A DNA stretch of 25,631 nt, taken from the NCBI GenBank assembly GCA_947627335.1, contig CANQVQ010000009.1, forward strand, positions 1-25,631, given 5' to 3'. The stretch comes from an uncultured Clostridia bacterium (lineage in GTDB: Bacteria; Bacillota; Clostridia; Oscillospirales; CAG-382). Position 1 is the stretch's first letter; each line of letters opens with the position of its first letter. The notes beneath the pieces were generated by a model. The model was not told the DNA's origin. It ran no database searches and saw only the letters and a program-made list of their open reading frames with translations. The position numbers were made by a program, and so were the translations under genes. Shown here in pieces: positions 13,812-21,944 of this stretch.

Positions 13812-16022
13812 TTATACGTTCCCCCGTGTGACGTCCCGCACCGCACTGTTCTTGCGGAGCGCGGAGATGATGGACGCGAGATGCGCGGTGTCGCCGCACC
13901 GCACGCCGAAGGTCATGGTGATCGTGTCGCCGCTCTCCTTGGTGGAAAGCGAGGTGATCTCCACCTTCATATCCCGCAAAGCGACGGACAGCTCGGCGAT
14001 GATGCTGGGCGTATAGGTGGCGAACACGTTCAGGAAGGCTTCAAAGCCGCCCAGCGTGTGCTTCTCCGCCCGAGCGGTCCACGAAGCGGTCACCCAGCGG
14101 TCCCGTTCCTCGGGACGTTTCAGTCCGTTCTGCACGTTGACGCAGTCATATTTGTGAATCGAGATGCCGTATCCTTTGGTGATAAACCCGATGATCCGGT
14201 CGCCCGGGAGCGGCGAACAGCACTTCGCAAACTTGACCGCACACCCCTCGACGTTATCGACGATGACGCTTTCGGAGGACTTCCGCGCCTTGCGCTCCTC
14301 GCGCTCGCTCTGCTCCGAGATCAGCGTCGGCTGCTTCGGCTTCTGCTCCGGCAGATCGGGGGAAACCACCCGATTGAACTCCTCCTTGAGCTTGGTGCCG
14401 AGCTTGACGGTATCCATTCCGCCGAAGCCGATGCTGTTGTACAGGTCGTCCGCCTCGGCAAAGCCCATACGCGGCGCAAGCGACGTCATGATCTGGTCCC
14501 GCTGCGCTTCGGTGAAGCGGCGACCGTAGCGGCGAAGCTCCCGGTCCACCGCCTGCTTGCCGAGCTCGATATTCTCCGCACGCATCTCACGCTTGAAGAA
14601 CATACGGATCTTGTTGCGCGCTTCGCTCGAACGGACGCAGGACAGCCAATCCCGGCTCGGACCCTTGGAATTCGGGTTGGTCAGCACTTCGACGATCTGC
14701 CCGGTCTGCAGGACCGCGTCGATCGGAACGATGTTGCCGTTGACCTTCGCGCCGACCATCTTATTGCCGACCGCCGAATGGATCGCGTAGGCGAAATCGA
14801 TCGGCGTACTGCCCGCCGGCAGGTTGACGACGTCGCCCTTCGGCGTAAAGACGAAGATCTCGTCGTCGAACAGGTCGATCTTCAGCGCCTGCAGGAACTC
14901 GTCCGGGTCGTTGCCGTCCGCGTCCGCTTCGAGGAGCGAACGGATCCAGTGCAGTTTCGCGTCGAGCGCCTGATTCGCCTGCTCGCCGGACTTGTACTTC
15001 CAGTGGGCGGCAAGACCGTACTCCGCCACCTCGTGCATTTCCCAGGTGCGGATCTGCACTTCAAACGGGATCCCGCCCGTGCCGATGACCGTCGTATGCA
15101 GGGAACGGTACAAATTCTGCTTCGGGGTGGAGATATAGTCCTTGAACCGCCCCGGCACGGAATTGAACATCTCGTGGATGATCCCAAGCACCGTATAGCA
15201 GTCAAGCTCCGTGTCAACGATGATGCGGAGCGCGTAGAAATCGTAAATTTCGTCGAAGGACTTGTTCTGGTTATACATCTTTTTATAGATGCTGTAGATG
15301 CTCTTGACCCGTCCTTCGAGCTTGTAATGGATCCCGTAGGCGTCCAGCCCTTTGGCGACCTTCCGCGTCGCGTCGGCGAGGAAGTCCTTGCTTTCGCCGT
15401 AGCGCTTCTCGGTGTCCTTTTTGATCTCCTGGAACCCGATCGGATCGAGGTAGGAGAGCGCGAGCGTTTCAAGCTCCTGCTTGATGCGCTGGATCCCCAG
15501 GCGGTGCGCGATCGGCGCGTAGACGTGCATGGTCTCCAACGCGATGGAGCGCTGTTTTTCCGGCGTGCGGACGGAAAGGGTCCGCATATTGTGCAGCCGG
15601 TCCGCCAACTTGACGAAGATGACCCGCAGATCCTTCGACATCGCGAGGAACATCTTCCGCAGGTTGCGGATGCTCGCTTCCTGCTTGGTTTCAAACGGGA
15701 TATTCAGCTTCGTGACCCCGTCGACGATGTCGGCGACGTCCTTCCCGAACTGCTCGCGGATCTCCGCGAGCGTGACGCGGTCGGAGCAGTCCTCGATGGT
15801 GTCGTGCAGGAACGCGGCACAGATGGAATTCGTGTCGAGCTGACATTCGTAGACGATCTGTGCGACCGCGATCGGGTGAATGATATAGTCCTCCCCGGAG
15901 ATCCGCTTCTGCCCCCGGTGCAGCTCCTCGGCGAGGTAGTAGGACCGTTTGATCTTGTCAATATCGTAACTTCCGCTGGCGTCAATGCGGGCGAAAAGTT
16001 CGTTTACATCATAGGATTCCAT
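13812..16022 (-). CDS. rel: Bifunctional (p)ppGpp synthetase/hydrolase (RelA/SpoT family)
   Basis: 736 residues with the full Rel layout. An HD hydrolase domain comes first (HRGQKRISGEDYIIHPIAVA, HDTIED, KLADRLHNMRTL). The synthetase domain follows (GRVKSIYSIYKKM, YDFYALRIIVD, LHTTVIG, EVQIRTWEMH). Then come TGS (FVFTPKGDVVNLPAGSTPIDFAYAIH, split here at the Pro-Lys turn), a helical/zinc-finger region (CSPLPGDRIIGF) and a C-terminal ACT domain. Intact HD and ED residues suggest it can both make and degrade the alarmone. The ATG at 16022 follows AAGGG at 9 nt and lies 10 nt after recJ. It sits in the cdaA transcription unit, so both nucleotide second-messenger systems are genetically adjacent. 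Confidence 0.96.
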   Translation of the reverse strand: MESYDVNELFARIDASGSYDIDKIKRSYYLAEELHRGQKRISGEDYIIHPIAVAQIVYECQLDTNSICAAFLHDTIEDCSDRVTLAEIREQFGKDVADIVDGVTKLNIPFETKQEASIRNLRKMFLAMSKDLRVIFVKLADRLHNMRTLSVRTPEKQRSIALETMHVYAPIAHRLGIQRIKQELETLALSYLDPIGFQEIKKDTEKRYGESKDFLADATRKVAKGLDAYGIHYKLEGRVKSIYSIYKKMYNQNKSFDEIYDFYALRIIVDTELDCYTVLGIIHEMFNSVPGRFKDYISTPKQNLYRSLHTTVIGTGGIPFEVQIRTWEMHEVAEYGLAAHWKYKSGEQANQALDAKLHWIRSLLEADADGNDPDEFLQALKIDLFDDEIFVFTPKGDVVNLPAGSTPIDFAYAIHSAVGNKMVGAKVNGNIVPIDAVLQTGQIVEVLTNPNSKGPSRDWLSCVRSSEARNKIRMFFKREMRAENIELGKQAVDRELRRYGRRFTEAQRDQIMTSLAPRMGFAEADDLYNSIGFGGMDTVKLGTKLKEEFNRVVSPDLPEQKPKQPTLISEQSEREERKARKSSESVIVDNVEGCAVKFAKCCSPLPGDRIIGFITKGYGISIHKYDCVNVQNGLKRPEERDRWVTASWTARAEKHTLGGFEAFLNVFATYTPSIIAELSVALRDMKVEITSLSTKESGDTITMTFGVRCGDTAHLASIISALRKNSAVRDVTRGNV

Positions 16023-16032
16023 GAATCAACCC

Positions 16033-18141
16033 TTATTTCGTTCCGTTCAGCGGGTGGTTCTTCCGCAGGCGGATAAGAACCGGCGACTGGTCGAGATTGA
16101 CCTTCTTGCCGACCGGCAGGAGCTTCAGTTCGACCACCCTGCCGTCCTCGCTGTATGTACGCGAAATCAGCCCCTCGTCGCAAAGCACGTCGAGAATGAT
16201 CTTCAGCTTGCAATAGGAGACCCGGATCCCTTCCTGTTCCAGCCGACTGCAGATGGCGTCGACCGTCGTGCGCTTGCTGCTTTCCAGCACGTCCCGCTTG
16301 AGGAATTTATAGACCTCGCGGAAATCCGCCAGGACTGGCAGATCGGTTCTGGAGATCGGGGTCCTGTCCTCCGGGTCGGTCAGGCGGCGGTAGGTCCGTT
16401 CGCCCTCGGTGCTGTTTTCCTCGTCGATATAGCTCAGACGCATCGCCTTGATGGTGACCTGCGGGGAGCGATGCCCCATGTACTCGTTGATGTCCGCCGT
16501 GAACACCACGTCGTACAGACAGCCTTCGCTCAGCTTGATCTCCTCGGGGACCGAGAACCAGATCGCGCTGACCTCCTTTTCGCTGCTGTAACGGCGATTG
16601 CCCGGGCGCAGGCGGAACTTGCAGTGCTTCCCGCCGGAAAGCGGAACGATGTCCACCGCGGCGACGCGGCGCATCATCAGCACCGGCTGCGGATTTTGCA
16701 GACCGAACGGCTCGAGAAGCTGCATTTCTTCGATGCCTTTCATCGTAATATCCGAAAAATCGACTTCGCACTCCACTTCAAGCGGCAGCGACGCGTCCGT
16801 CCGCGTCAGGTACTGCGAAGCGTACGCGTTGATCCGGCGGCGGAATTCGTCGATCTTGTCGATGTCCAGCGAAAGCCCGGCAGCGAGTTCATGCCCGCCG
16901 TATTCGCTCAACAGGTCCCCGCAGGACGCGAGCGCGTCCATCAGCGAAAAGCCCTTGATGCTTCGCCCGGACCCCTTCGCGACCCCGCCGTCGAAGGAAA
17001 ACAGGATGCAGGGCAGCGAATACCGCTCGGCGATCTTGGAGGCGACCACCCCGATGACCCCTTGGTGCCAGCCGGCAGAACCGAGGACGAAGAAGCAGTC
17101 GTCGGCGCAGGAAGCGCTGATCTGCCCGATCGCCTGCTCGTAGATCTCCTGCTCCATCTGCTGGCGAAGTTTGTTGGTTTCGCAAAGCTCCGCCGCGATG
17201 CGATCGGCTTCCTCCGGGTCCTCCGTCATCAGCAGTTCCACGGCGCGGGAGGCGGAAGCGATGCGCCCCGCAGCGTTGATACGCGGCGCGAGGACGTAGC
17301 CGACCGTGGAGGACGTGACTTTTTTCGTCAGCAGTCCGTTTTTGATGATGCCGGCGTGCCGCATGAGCGCGAGGATCCCGGGCGAACGGACGGTTTCCAG
17401 CTTTTTCAGCCCCATGGCGGCGATCCGACGGTTTTCATCGACGATCGGCATGACGTCCGCGATGGTCCCGAGCGCGACGACGTCCGCGTATCGGTCGCAG
17501 ATGCGCTGGGTATCCCCGTCCACCGCACACAGCAGCTTGAACACCACGCCGACCCCGGCGAGGTCCTTGAAGGGGTAATCGCAGTCCTCCCGGTGCGGAT
17601 TGACGACCGCGACCGCGTCGGGCAAAATTTCCCGACAGCTGTGGTGGTCGGTGATGACCATGTCGATCCCCTGCGCCTTGGCGTACTTCGCTTCCTCGAT
17701 CGCCGTGATGCCGGTATCGACCGTGATGATCATATCGAAGCACCCGACCATCCGCTTGATGACCGGCAGGCTCAGCCCGTATCCCTCGGAGATGCGGTCG
17801 GGAATGAAATACTCACAATGCACCCCGTGTTCGGACAGGTAGGTGTGCAGGATCATCGTCGAGGTCACGCCGTCGACGTCGTAATCGCCGTAGATGCAGA
17901 CGCGCTCCTTCCGCTCGATCGCCTGCCGGACGCGGGCGACGGCACGGTCCATATCCTTGAGCCGATACGGGTCGTGCAGCGGAATTTCGTCCTTATGCAG
18001 GAACGCATACACCTTTTCCGCGGAATCAAGCCCTCTGTTTGCAAGCAGCCTCGCCGTCAGGGGCAGCAGGTCAAGCTCCGCTTGCAGCCGTTTCCAAACG
18101 GTTTCGTCCCCTTCCTGTAGGATCCATTTCCGTTCTGTCAT
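16033..18141 (-). CDS. recJ: Single-stranded-DNA-specific exonuclease RecJ
   Basis: 702 residues. DHH phosphoesterase motifs are YGDYDVDGVTS (motif I), VDTGITA, ITDHHS (motif III, DHH) and the LAGVGVVFKL block. The DHHA1 part follows (GGHELAAGLSLD, near EYGGHE), then an OB-like domain and a C-terminal extension of ~150 residues. It degrades 5'-ended single-stranded DNA in recombination and repair. The frame is open 12 codons further, but the ATG at 18141 has a perfect AGGAGG 7 nt ahead. It follows cdaR by 37 nt. Confidence 0.95.
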   Translation of the reverse strand: MTERKWILQEGDETVWKRLQAELDLLPLTARLLANRGLDSAEKVYAFLHKDEIPLHDPYRLKDMDRAVARVRQAIERKERVCIYGDYDVDGVTSTMILHTYLSEHGVHCEYFIPDRISEGYGLSLPVIKRMVGCFDMIITVDTGITAIEEAKYAKAQGIDMVITDHHSCREILPDAVAVVNPHREDCDYPFKDLAGVGVVFKLLCAVDGDTQRICDRYADVVALGTIADVMPIVDENRRIAAMGLKKLETVRSPGILALMRHAGIIKNGLLTKKVTSSTVGYVLAPRINAAGRIASASRAVELLMTEDPEEADRIAAELCETNKLRQQMEQEIYEQAIGQISASCADDCFFVLGSAGWHQGVIGVVASKIAERYSLPCILFSFDGGVAKGSGRSIKGFSLMDALASCGDLLSEYGGHELAAGLSLDIDKIDEFRRRINAYASQYLTRTDASLPLEVECEVDFSDITMKGIEEMQLLEPFGLQNPQPVLMMRRVAAVDIVPLSGGKHCKFRLRPGNRRYSSEKEVSAIWFSVPEEIKLSEGCLYDVVFTADINEYMGHRSPQVTIKAMRLSYIDEENSTEGERTYRRLTDPEDRTPISRTDLPVLADFREVYKFLKRDVLESSKRTTVDAICSRLEQEGIRVSYCKLKIILDVLCDEGLISRTYSEDGRVVELKLLPVGKKVNLDQSPVLIRLRKNHPLNGTK

Positions 18142-18178
18142 TTTTTCGCCTCCTGTTTCTGCATCCGCGAACCGCATT

Positions 18179-19432
18179 CTATGCGGCGATCACGCGGACC
18201 GCCACGGTATACGCCGAACCGTCCACACAGACCGCACTGCTTCCCGTGCTGATCTCGGCGACGCCGAGAAATTCGTTCTCCGTCGCCTGCGGTTCCAGCG
18301 TGTTGTAATCGACAAGAATCGTCATGTCGGTCTGATCGTATGTGCGCACGGCTTCCGCCGGTCCGAAGATCGTGACTTCCACCGCATGAAGCACGCTGAC
18401 GTTCACCGCGCCTCCGGTCGGAAGGTTATACACCTCGATCCGACTGACCGGGACCGTCACCGTGCGGTAACGGACGTCCGGCAAAACCACCGAATACGAG
18501 ATCTCCGCGTTCGGTTCGACCGCGGAAAGCCCGCTTCCCGGAAAATTCTGTTCGAGCAGTTCCCCCGCCGTGACGGAATCGGTCAAACGGTTGTTTTCGA
18601 TCCCCGTTTCGTCACACCGAACGGCAAGCGACTGCACCTGACCAAGCGCGGACAGCGGTCCGCGAAGCTCCACGCCGGGGACCGAGCTGAGGAACTGCAC
18701 GTCCTCCGTCTGCCAGACCCCGCCGGTCAGCGAAAGGCGGAGCGGGACGGTTTTCCGCCCGTACAGCACGAACGTCACGTCTACCGTACTGTTCTCCATC
18801 GTGACGTACGGATTGGAGATCTCCGCTTTCGTGTCCGCGTTGCGCAGGCGGATCTCCCCGCTGACGTGGACGCTCTCCCCGGTGATCTCCCCGAGCGCAA
18901 AGCTGCAGTACGCCTCCGCCGAGCTGATGACGCTTTCCGGTCCGTTCACCCGCACGGTGTACAGGCTTTGGAGGGTTTCGCCGATCTCATAGGCGGAAGA
19001 ATAGGTCTTTTCGATCTGCACGTTGATATTGCGGGAGGTGAACACGTCGACGTAGAGCGTGATATTCGTGACCGACGGGTTCGTCGCCGTCACACCGCTC
19101 GGGGCGACGACCGTGACCGGCAAAGTCACCGGACCCGGCTGATCGACCACCGAAATGTCCACATAAGCGCGGAAATCCCCCGCGTCGAGCGCATTGAGCG
19201 CCGAACGGGTGCCGGACGCGTGCACGTCCACGTTGAGCGAAAAGCTCTCCGCTTCCGCGACGGTATAGCCGTTGGTGTGCATCCCGATGATCTCGACGGG
19301 GATCCCCGTGAAAGTCTGTTCGTCGATCTCCGTGTCGTATCCGATCGCGTAGAGCCAAAGAAGCAAGGCGCCGAACAGCGCCGCGACGAAGATCAAAATC
19401 TTCCCCTTGCGCCCGGATTCCTCTTTGTTCAT
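18179..19432 (-). CDS. cdaR: YbbR-domain protein CdaR (c-di-AMP cyclase regulator)
   Basis: 417 residues. One membrane helix near the N-terminus (ILIFVAALFGALLLWLYAIG) is followed by about four extracytoplasmic YbbR repeats (for example GIPVEIIGMHTNGY, RNINVQIEKTY, KTVPLRLSLTGG, RTVTVPVSRIEVYNLP). CdaR binds and modulates the membrane diadenylate cyclase CdaA. A GTG at 19441 is in frame, but AAAGGA is only 3 nt from it, so the ATG at 19432 (12 nt) is preferred. It follows the cdaA frame by 16 nt, the usual cdaA-cdaR pairing; glmM is not next to it here. Confidence 0.92.
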   Translation of the reverse strand: MNKEESGRKGKILIFVAALFGALLLWLYAIGYDTEIDEQTFTGIPVEIIGMHTNGYTVAEAESFSLNVDVHASGTRSALNALDAGDFRAYVDISVVDQPGPVTLPVTVVAPSGVTATNPSVTNITLYVDVFTSRNINVQIEKTYSSAYEIGETLQSLYTVRVNGPESVISSAEAYCSFALGEITGESVHVSGEIRLRNADTKAEISNPYVTMENSTVDVTFVLYGRKTVPLRLSLTGGVWQTEDVQFLSSVPGVELRGPLSALGQVQSLAVRCDETGIENNRLTDSVTAGELLEQNFPGSGLSAVEPNAEISYSVVLPDVRYRTVTVPVSRIEVYNLPTGGAVNVSVLHAVEVTIFGPAEAVRTYDQTDMTILVDYNTLEPQATENEFLGVAEISTGSSAVCVDGSAYTVAVRVIAA

Positions 19433-19448
19433 GGCGTTCACCCGTCCT

Positions 19449-20316
19449 TTACGCTTTCTTGCCGCCCTGCCCCTTGCGGGAGAGCTTTCCGCGGACGCGG
19501 CTGACCACCTTTTCGGTCAGCGCTTCGTCCTCAAGCAGCAGCGCGTTGAGCGCCGTTTCGAGGGATTTGCGGTCAAAACCGCGCTGCAGTTCCCCCTCGA
19601 CCGCGAGGGAGATGATCCCGTTCTCCTCCGAAACGATCAGCACCACCGCGTCGCTGTTTTCGCTCATACCGATGCCGGCGCGGTGACGCGTGCCGAGTTC
19701 CTTGATGATGTCGGCGTTGGTGGAAAGCGGCAGGACGCAGCCCGCCGCGTGCAGGCGGCCTTCGCTGATGATGGCGGCGCCGTCGTGCATGGGCGCCTTG
19801 TTGAAAAAGACGTTTTCCAGCAGGAACGCCGAGATCGTCGCGTCAAGCACGGTCCCGGAACGGACGTATTCCTCCAGCTTCGTATTGCGTTCAAACACGA
19901 TCAGTGCGCCGGTCTTATGCTGGGAAAAATATTCAGACCTCCCGAATGACCGGCACGAGCGCAGCTTTCTGCGACGCGTCGAGCTTTCCGCGAATGTTGC
20001 GGAACGTCGTACCGCCGACCTTTTCCAGGAAGCTGCGCAGTTCCGGCTGGAATACGACGATCAGCGAGAGGATCCCTACGGAAAAGACGTTGGAAAGCAG
20101 GAAATTCAGCGCTTTCATCTGCGCGACGCTGCTGATCAGCAGGATCCCGATCAGCAGAACGATCCCCGCGAGCAATTTCGCCGCACGGCGCTTCCGCATG
20201 AACTGGAAAATGTAATAAAAGACGAACGCGACGATCAGGATGTCCAAAACGTCCACCACGCGGATCGCACGAAGCTGATCCCATACATATTGGAAGTAAT
20301 CCAAAACCGCAGACAC
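19449..20316 (-). pseudogene. cdaA: Diadenylate cyclase CdaA split by a frameshift
   Basis: GTG start at 20316 with GAGGAGG 8 nt ahead. Frame 1 (20316-19933, 127 residues) holds the three membrane helices and the FQPELR block, then stops at TGA 19933-19935. The DAC catalytic domain continues without a gap in the +1 frame from about 19937 to 19449, with GALIVFERNTKLEEY, PMHDGAAII (DGA motif) and GTRHRAGIG (RHR motif). Joined, the protein would be ~288 residues, normal for CdaA, so only 1-2 nt are at fault. CdaA makes c-di-AMP, which controls potassium and osmotic balance. The cause may be a sequencing indel, a real mutation or recoding. A GTG at 19898 could start a truncated cytosolic DAC domain. 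Confidence 0.85.
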
Positions 20317-20355
20317 GTCCGTTCCCTCCTCTTTTTTGAAAAACCGTCACATTTC

Positions 20356-20384
20356 ACTATAACATATCCGCTTTTACTTGTCAA
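20356..20384 (-). promoter_or_regulatory. Sigma-A promoter for the cdaA-cdaR-recJ-rel operon, TTGACA-17-TATAGT
   Basis: The -35 TTGACA is at 20384-20379 and the -10 TATAGT at 20361-20356, with a 17-nt spacer, in an AT-rich gap between rdgB and cdaA. It is near-consensus, so strong vegetative expression is likely. Confidence 0.88.
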
Positions 20385-20400
20385 GCGAAAGGGGAAAATT

Positions 20401-21030
20401 TCATTCCCCGTCCAGCAAGAAATTCCGTTTTCCCTCTTCCGCAAGCAGGCTATCCAGCGCCCGTCCGCGATGGCTGACGGCGTTTTTCGTCGTCCCGTCG
20501 AGCTCCGCGAAGGTTTTGCCGAGCGGGTCGTAGAAGAATACCGGGTCGTAGCCGAAATTTCCTTCCCCGCGTTTCTCGCGTAGGATTTTCCCTTCCACGG
20601 TCCCACGGGTCAGGACCGTCGATTCGACCCCGTTCGGGTCGATTTTCACCGCGCAGACCGCGCAGACGAACCGCGCCGTCCGCTTTTCGTCCGGCACGTC
20701 CCGCAATTCCTCCAGCAGTTTCCGGATGTTCGCTTCGTCGTCCCCATGTCCGCCGGCGTACCTTGCGGAAAACACCCCCGGCGCACCGCCGAGCGCATCC
20801 ACCTCCAGACCGCTGTCGTCGGCGATGCAGAGCATTCCCGTCGCACGTGCAACGGTCTGCGCCTTGCGGTGGGCGTTGCCCTCGAAGGTGTCCGCATCCT
20901 CGACGAGTTCGCCGGAAAACCCCGCTTCCCGCATGGAAAGCAGGACGACCGGAAAATCATGTTCGGCGAAGAAACGGTTGAACTCCTCGACTTTGTGGGG
21001 ATTCCCCGTGGCGAGAACCATTTTTTTCAT
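20401..21030 (-). CDS. rdgB: XTP/dITP diphosphatase (RdgB/HAM1)
   Basis: 209 residues, typical for the HAM1/RdgB family, which hydrolyses deaminated purine nucleotides (dITP, XTP) and keeps them out of DNA and RNA. Motifs are the N-terminal LATGNPHKVEEF, CIADDSGLEVDALGGAPGVFS, GNFGYDPVFFY and the closing SHRGRAL. The ATG at 21030 overlaps the ftsY stop by 4 nt (ATGA), so it is probably translationally coupled to ftsY. No terminator is visible before the cdaA promoter. Confidence 0.96.
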   Translation of the reverse strand: MKKMVLATGNPHKVEEFNRFFAEHDFPVVLLSMREAGFSGELVEDADTFEGNAHRKAQTVARATGMLCIADDSGLEVDALGGAPGVFSARYAGGHGDDEANIRKLLEELRDVPDEKRTARFVCAVCAVKIDPNGVESTVLTRGTVEGKILREKRGEGNFGYDPVFFYDPLGKTFAELDGTTKNAVSHRGRALDSLLAEEGKRNFLLDGE

Positions 21031-21944
21031 GCTTCCGAACCCTCAAAGAACGCGTCCACAAACTCCTTGCCGTCAAACGGCTGCAGATCGTCGATGCCCT
21101 CCCCGACCCCGATGAACTTGACAGGAATGCCGAGTTCCCGCCGGATCGCAAGCACGATGCCGCCCTTGGCGGTCCCGTCGAGTTTGGTCAGCACCAGCCC
21201 CGTGATCTTCGCCGCACGACCGAATTCCTTCGCCTGCACGAGGGCGTTCTGCCCGGTGGAAGCGTCCAGCACCAGAAGCGTTTCCCGCACCGCGCCCGGC
21301 AGTTCCCGATCGATGACGCGATTGATCTTCGCGAGCTCGTCGATCAGGTTCTTCTTGTTGTGCAGCCGACCGGCGGTATCGACGATCAGCACGTCCGCGC
21401 CCTGCTTCCGCGCCGCACCCGCGGCGTCAAAGACGACGGCGGCGGGGTCCGCTCCCTCATTCTGCCGGATCAGCGGCAGGTCGCTCCGCTGCGCCCAGAC
21501 TTCCAATTGTTCGATGGCGGCGGCACGGAAGGTGTCGCCTGCGCAGAGCAGCACTTTCTTCCCCTGCTCTTTCAGCGTATGCGCGATCTTCCCGATCGAA
21601 GTGGTCTTTCCCACCCCGTTGACGCCGATGACCAGCAAAACCGTCATGCCGTCCCCGAACGCGAGCGGCTCCCCTTCGCCGACAAGCTCCCGCAAAATCT
21701 CCCGAAACTCCTCCCGTGCTTCCGCCGTCTCCTTGATTTTCTTCTCCTTCAGCCGTTGCCGGAGCGTTTCGGTGATATATTCCGAGGTCTCCCCGCCGAC
21801 GTCCGCCATGATCAGCAGGTCGAACAGTTCCTCGAAAAAGTCGTCGTCCACCCGGTCAGACGAGGAAAACAGCAGATCGACCGGCTTGAGCAGAGCGTCC
21901 TTGGTCTTTTTCAGACCGTTTTTGAGTTTTTCAAAAAATCCCAT
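21027..21944 (-). CDS. ftsY: Signal recognition particle receptor FtsY
   Basis: 305 residues, the short NG-domain form found in Firmicutes without a long acidic A domain. The GTPase elements are GVNGVGKTTSIGKIA (G1), DTFRAAAIEQLEVWA (G2 region), DTAGRLHN (G3), TKLDGTAKGG (G4) and the closing GVGEGIDDLQPFD. It docks SRP-ribosome complexes at the membrane for co-translational insertion. The ATG at 21944 shares a base with the smc stop (TGATG), and its own stop overlaps rdgB, the common clostridial smc-ftsY pairing. Confidence 0.97.
   Translation of the reverse strand: MGFFEKLKNGLKKTKDALLKPVDLLFSSSDRVDDDFFEELFDLLIMADVGGETSEYITETLRQRLKEKKIKETAEAREEFREILRELVGEGEPLAFGDGMTVLLVIGVNGVGKTTSIGKIAHTLKEQGKKVLLCAGDTFRAAAIEQLEVWAQRSDLPLIRQNEGADPAAVVFDAAGAARKQGADVLIVDTAGRLHNKKNLIDELAKINRVIDRELPGAVRETLLVLDASTGQNALVQAKEFGRAAKITGLVLTKLDGTAKGGIVLAIRRELGIPVKFIGVGEGIDDLQPFDGKEFVDAFFEGSEA

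Noticed and set aside
11880..16076. Very long plus-strand open frame (about 1400 codons), and others of 390-770 codons at 58-1236, 1419-3737, 10057-12096 and 16021-18120
   Set aside because: They lie antisense to clearly conserved genes, are Arg/Asp/His-rich without family motifs, and arise from high GC content with few stops.
19930..19945. prfB-like programmed +1 frameshift in cdaA
   Set aside because: A GGGAGG precedes the stop, but with 2 nt spacing instead of about 6, and GTC to TCT re-pairing is poor. An indel or sequence error is simpler; kept only as a remote option.
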